Below are positions 31,812 through 33,519 of a stretch of DNA of 33,519 bases, one piece after another (the first letter of the stretch is position 1; each line of letters opens with the position of its first letter). The notes under the pieces were generated by a model that was not told the origin of the DNA, made no database searches, and saw only the letters and a list, made by a program, of their open reading frames with translations. The stretch lies in contig NZ_JAIULG010000056.1 of NCBI RefSeq assembly GCF_020169415.1, forward strand, positions 1-33,519. Reading direction: 5' to 3'. The position numbers and the translations under genes were made by a program. The stretch comes from Tsukamurella sp. M9C. Its GTDB lineage: Bacteria; Actinomycetota; Actinomycetes; Mycobacteriales; Mycobacteriaceae.

Positions 31812-33458
31812 GTGTCGATCAATTCCACCCCGCCACCGGCGCCGTCCGAGCGCGGCGCGGCCGACCCCGGCCCCCGCGATCTCGAGCGCGGCACCGACCC
31901 GGGGCGCGGAGGCGGCGCAGGTCACGACGGCGCTTCCGGCTCCGACGAGCGCGATCCCGGGCGTCGCCCCGCCGGCCCCCGCGGCCGCGATTTCGATACC
32001 GAGAGCGGCGACCCCGGACCCCGCGATCTGGGGCGTGAACCCGGCCCCGGCGGCGGGCCGCAGTTGTCGAACGTGTGGGTCTACAAGGGCCGCGCCTACG
32101 ATCTCTCGGAATGGATCAACAAGCATCCGGGCGGGGAATTCTTCATCGGCCGCTCCAAGAATCGTGACATCACGTCGATCATCGGTTCGTATCACGCGAA
32201 TCCCGAAAAGGTCGAGAAGATGCTGGAACGGTTCGCCCTCGATCGCGATGCCCGCGTCGAGGACGTCCATCCCAAGAACAATGCGCCGGCCTTCCTCTTC
32301 AAGGACGGATTCGACAGTTGGCGCGACACCCCGCGCTACCGGTTCGACGATCCGACGGATCTGCTGCACGCCGTGAAGGCGCGGCTGCGCGACCCGGCGA
32401 TGAAGGCGCGCGTGCAGCGCATGGACCGCTGGTTCAACGTCGTCGCGGCGGCGCTGGCCGTCGCCTACGTCGTGGTCATCGCCACCCGCCTGGGCGTCCC
32501 GTCGTGGATGCCGATCTGGCTGTTCGTGCTGCTCATGGTCGTCCTCCGCAGCTCGCTGGCGGGTTTCGGCCACTACGCGATCCATCGCAAGCAGAAGGGC
32601 GCGACGAAGGTGCTGGTCAACGCCTTCGACATCAACTACGTCGCACTGTCGTTCGTGACGGCCGACGGGCACGCGCTGCTGCACCACCCGCACACGCAGA
32701 GCGAGGTGGACATCAAGAAGAACGTCTTCACCATGATGATGGACATCCCGCGCTGGTACCGGATCCCGATCCACACGCTGCACAAGTTCGGGCACACCGC
32801 GACGGGCATGACGATGCGGCTGTTCGAGATCGTCAAGCTCACCCGCCAGGTGGGGGTCGCCGACATGTACGGCTCGCTGCGCGGGGCGCTCCCCCACTTC
32901 ATCGGCGCCTTCGCGATGCGCGCGCTGCTCATCGGCGAGTTCCTGCTGTTCCTGTTCCTCGGCGACGTGTGGGCCTGGGTGGCGCAGTTCGTCGCCGTGC
33001 TGTGGGTGAGCACCTTCCTGGTGGTCGCGAGCCACGACTTCGAGACGGACGTCGACGACCTCCCCGAGGTCGAGACCGAGGACTGGGCGGTCAACCAGCT
33101 CAACCAGGCCTACGACCTGTGGATCTCGGGCAACCGGTACGTCGACTGCTTCCTCTCGGCCGGCCTGTCCAGCCACCGCGTGCACCACGTCCTGCCCTAC
33201 CAGCGCAGCGGCTTCGCCAACATCGCGACCGAGGAACTGATGGCCGAGGAGGCCGCCAAGTTCGGCGTCGAATGGCTGCCCAGGCGCAGCTTCTTCTTCG
33301 ACCGCCTGCCCGACCAGGTCAACACCTTCCTCGGCAGCAAGGCCCGGCCCGCGCAGGAGCAGGGCCACGGCTTCTTCCGCGAGCACTTCTCGCCGGCGGC
33401 CCTCAAGACGTCCGGTTCGTACGTCGTCGCGGGTTTCACCGGCATCGGCACGGTTTAA
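31812..33458 (+). CDS. cytochrome b5-fatty acid desaturase fusion
   Basis: A 548-residue membrane enzyme. Residues 1-82 are a Gly/Pro/Asp/Arg-rich tail with a duplicated DPGPRDL unit (18-24 and 67-73). Residues about 86-145 form a cytochrome b5-like heme domain: VYKGRAYDLSEWINKHPGGEFF with HPGG at 105-108 and a possible second ligand His128. The desaturase domain follows with helices near 207-250 and 365-405 and the three His boxes HYAIH (254-258), HALLHH (287-292) and HRVHH (455-459). Cytochrome b5 would pass electrons to the di-iron centre, as in front-end desaturases. The third box has His where front-end enzymes usually have Gln. GTG 31812 has AGGAGG 8 nt upstream. Substrate position and lipid are unknown. 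Confidence 0.9.
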   Translation: MSINSTPPPAPSERGAADPGPRDLERGTDPGRGGGAGHDGASGSDERDPGRRPAGPRGRDFDTESGDPGPRDLGREPGPGGGPQLSNVWVYKGRAYDLSEWINKHPGGEFFIGRSKNRDITSIIGSYHANPEKVEKMLERFALDRDARVEDVHPKNNAPAFLFKDGFDSWRDTPRYRFDDPTDLLHAVKARLRDPAMKARVQRMDRWFNVVAAALAVAYVVVIATRLGVPSWMPIWLFVLLMVVLRSSLAGFGHYAIHRKQKGATKVLVNAFDINYVALSFVTADGHALLHHPHTQSEVDIKKNVFTMMMDIPRWYRIPIHTLHKFGHTATGMTMRLFEIVKLTRQVGVADMYGSLRGALPHFIGAFAMRALLIGEFLLFLFLGDVWAWVAQFVAVLWVSTFLVVASHDFETDVDDLPEVETEDWAVNQLNQAYDLWISGNRYVDCFLSAGLSSHRVHHVLPYQRSGFANIATEELMAEEAAKFGVEWLPRRSFFFDRLPDQVNTFLGSKARPAQEQGHGFFREHFSPAALKTSGSYVVAGFTGIGTV

Positions 33459-33468
33459 GGAGATGACC

Positions 33469-33519
33469 ATGAACGCCACCCCCCAGGGCACCCCCGCCCT
33501 CGACGTCGCAGCCCCCGTG
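33469..33519 (+). CDS. start of an unidentified gene (partial)
   Basis: ATG 33469 follows AAGGAG by 6 nt and begins MNATPQGTPALDVAAPV before the window ends. It lies 10 nt after the desaturase stop, so it is almost certainly in the same operon. An electron-transfer partner such as a ferredoxin or flavin reductase would be a natural neighbour, but 17 residues do not allow identification. An in-frame ATG at 33463 touches the ribosome binding site and is unlikely. Confidence 0.65.
   Translation, partial: MNATPQGTPALDVAAPV

Overview
The window is very GC-rich DNA (roughly 70% or more by eye) and almost fully coding, with strong third-position G/C, many GTG starts and short intergenic gaps. Gene content points to a mycolic-acid actinobacterium (Mycobacteriales). 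An LppX/LprAFG lipoprotein, an Rv0910-family protein, an IdeR-type iron box, GuaB1 and RecBCD all fit, and Tsukamurella or a close relative is my best guess. Genus is an inference; no rRNA or tRNA gene is present.

Layout. (1) 1-9123, minus strand: an apparent five-gene operon, Rv0910-family SRPBCC protein, HAD hydrolase, recC, recB, recD. recD is broken near the window edge: its N-terminal half runs leftward to about position 121, while positions 1-132 encode a RecD C-terminal segment on the opposite strand. (2) 9204-13639: a DMT-type transporter, a DUF1990 protein, a convergent acyl-CoA thioesterase, and the molybdate ABC transporter modABC. (3) 13608-17540: a PadR regulator with a palindromic operator on its own promoter, an ATP-grasp protein, a GNAT acetyltransferase, an EamA exporter and a divergent CGNR zinc-finger regulator. 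(4) 17612-27045: type II NADH dehydrogenase, PaaI thioesterase, PspC protein, an intergenic small-RNA candidate, blaI, an M56 metallopeptidase, a TM2 protein, guaB1, a tiny basic ORF, two CNNM/CorC-type membrane proteins and a protein usually labelled 3-methyladenine DNA glycosylase. (5) 27046-30034: a cobalamin riboswitch controlling a BtuCDF-like vitamin B12 uptake operon. (6) 30133-33519: a Tat-exported M23 endopeptidase, the LppX/LprAFG lipoprotein, a cytochrome b5-fatty acid desaturase fusion, and the first 17 codons of the next gene.

Region 4, together with modABC, follows the M. tuberculosis Rv1841c-Rv1859 neighbourhood (as I recall it: CNNM, CNNM, guaB1, gnd1, M56, blaI, paaI, urease, ndh, modABC), without gnd1 and urease. 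In M. tuberculosis the iron-sparing small RNA MrsI (ncRv11846) lies between blaI and paaI and is repressed by IdeR. The same gap here holds a minus-strand promoter with a near-consensus IdeR/DtxR box between its -35 and -10, about 120 nt of non-coding DNA, and a 15-bp terminator hairpin followed by a T-rich tract on the minus strand. I therefore propose a MrsI-like small RNA at about 19963-20088; this is the most interesting non-coding signal in the window.

A recurring feature is a -10-like hexamer 6-8 nt ahead of a GTG or ATG start (9204, 10072, 15356 minus, 20198, 22145), which suggests leaderless mRNAs. I saw no CRISPR array, insertion sequence, prophage, tRNA or rRNA.
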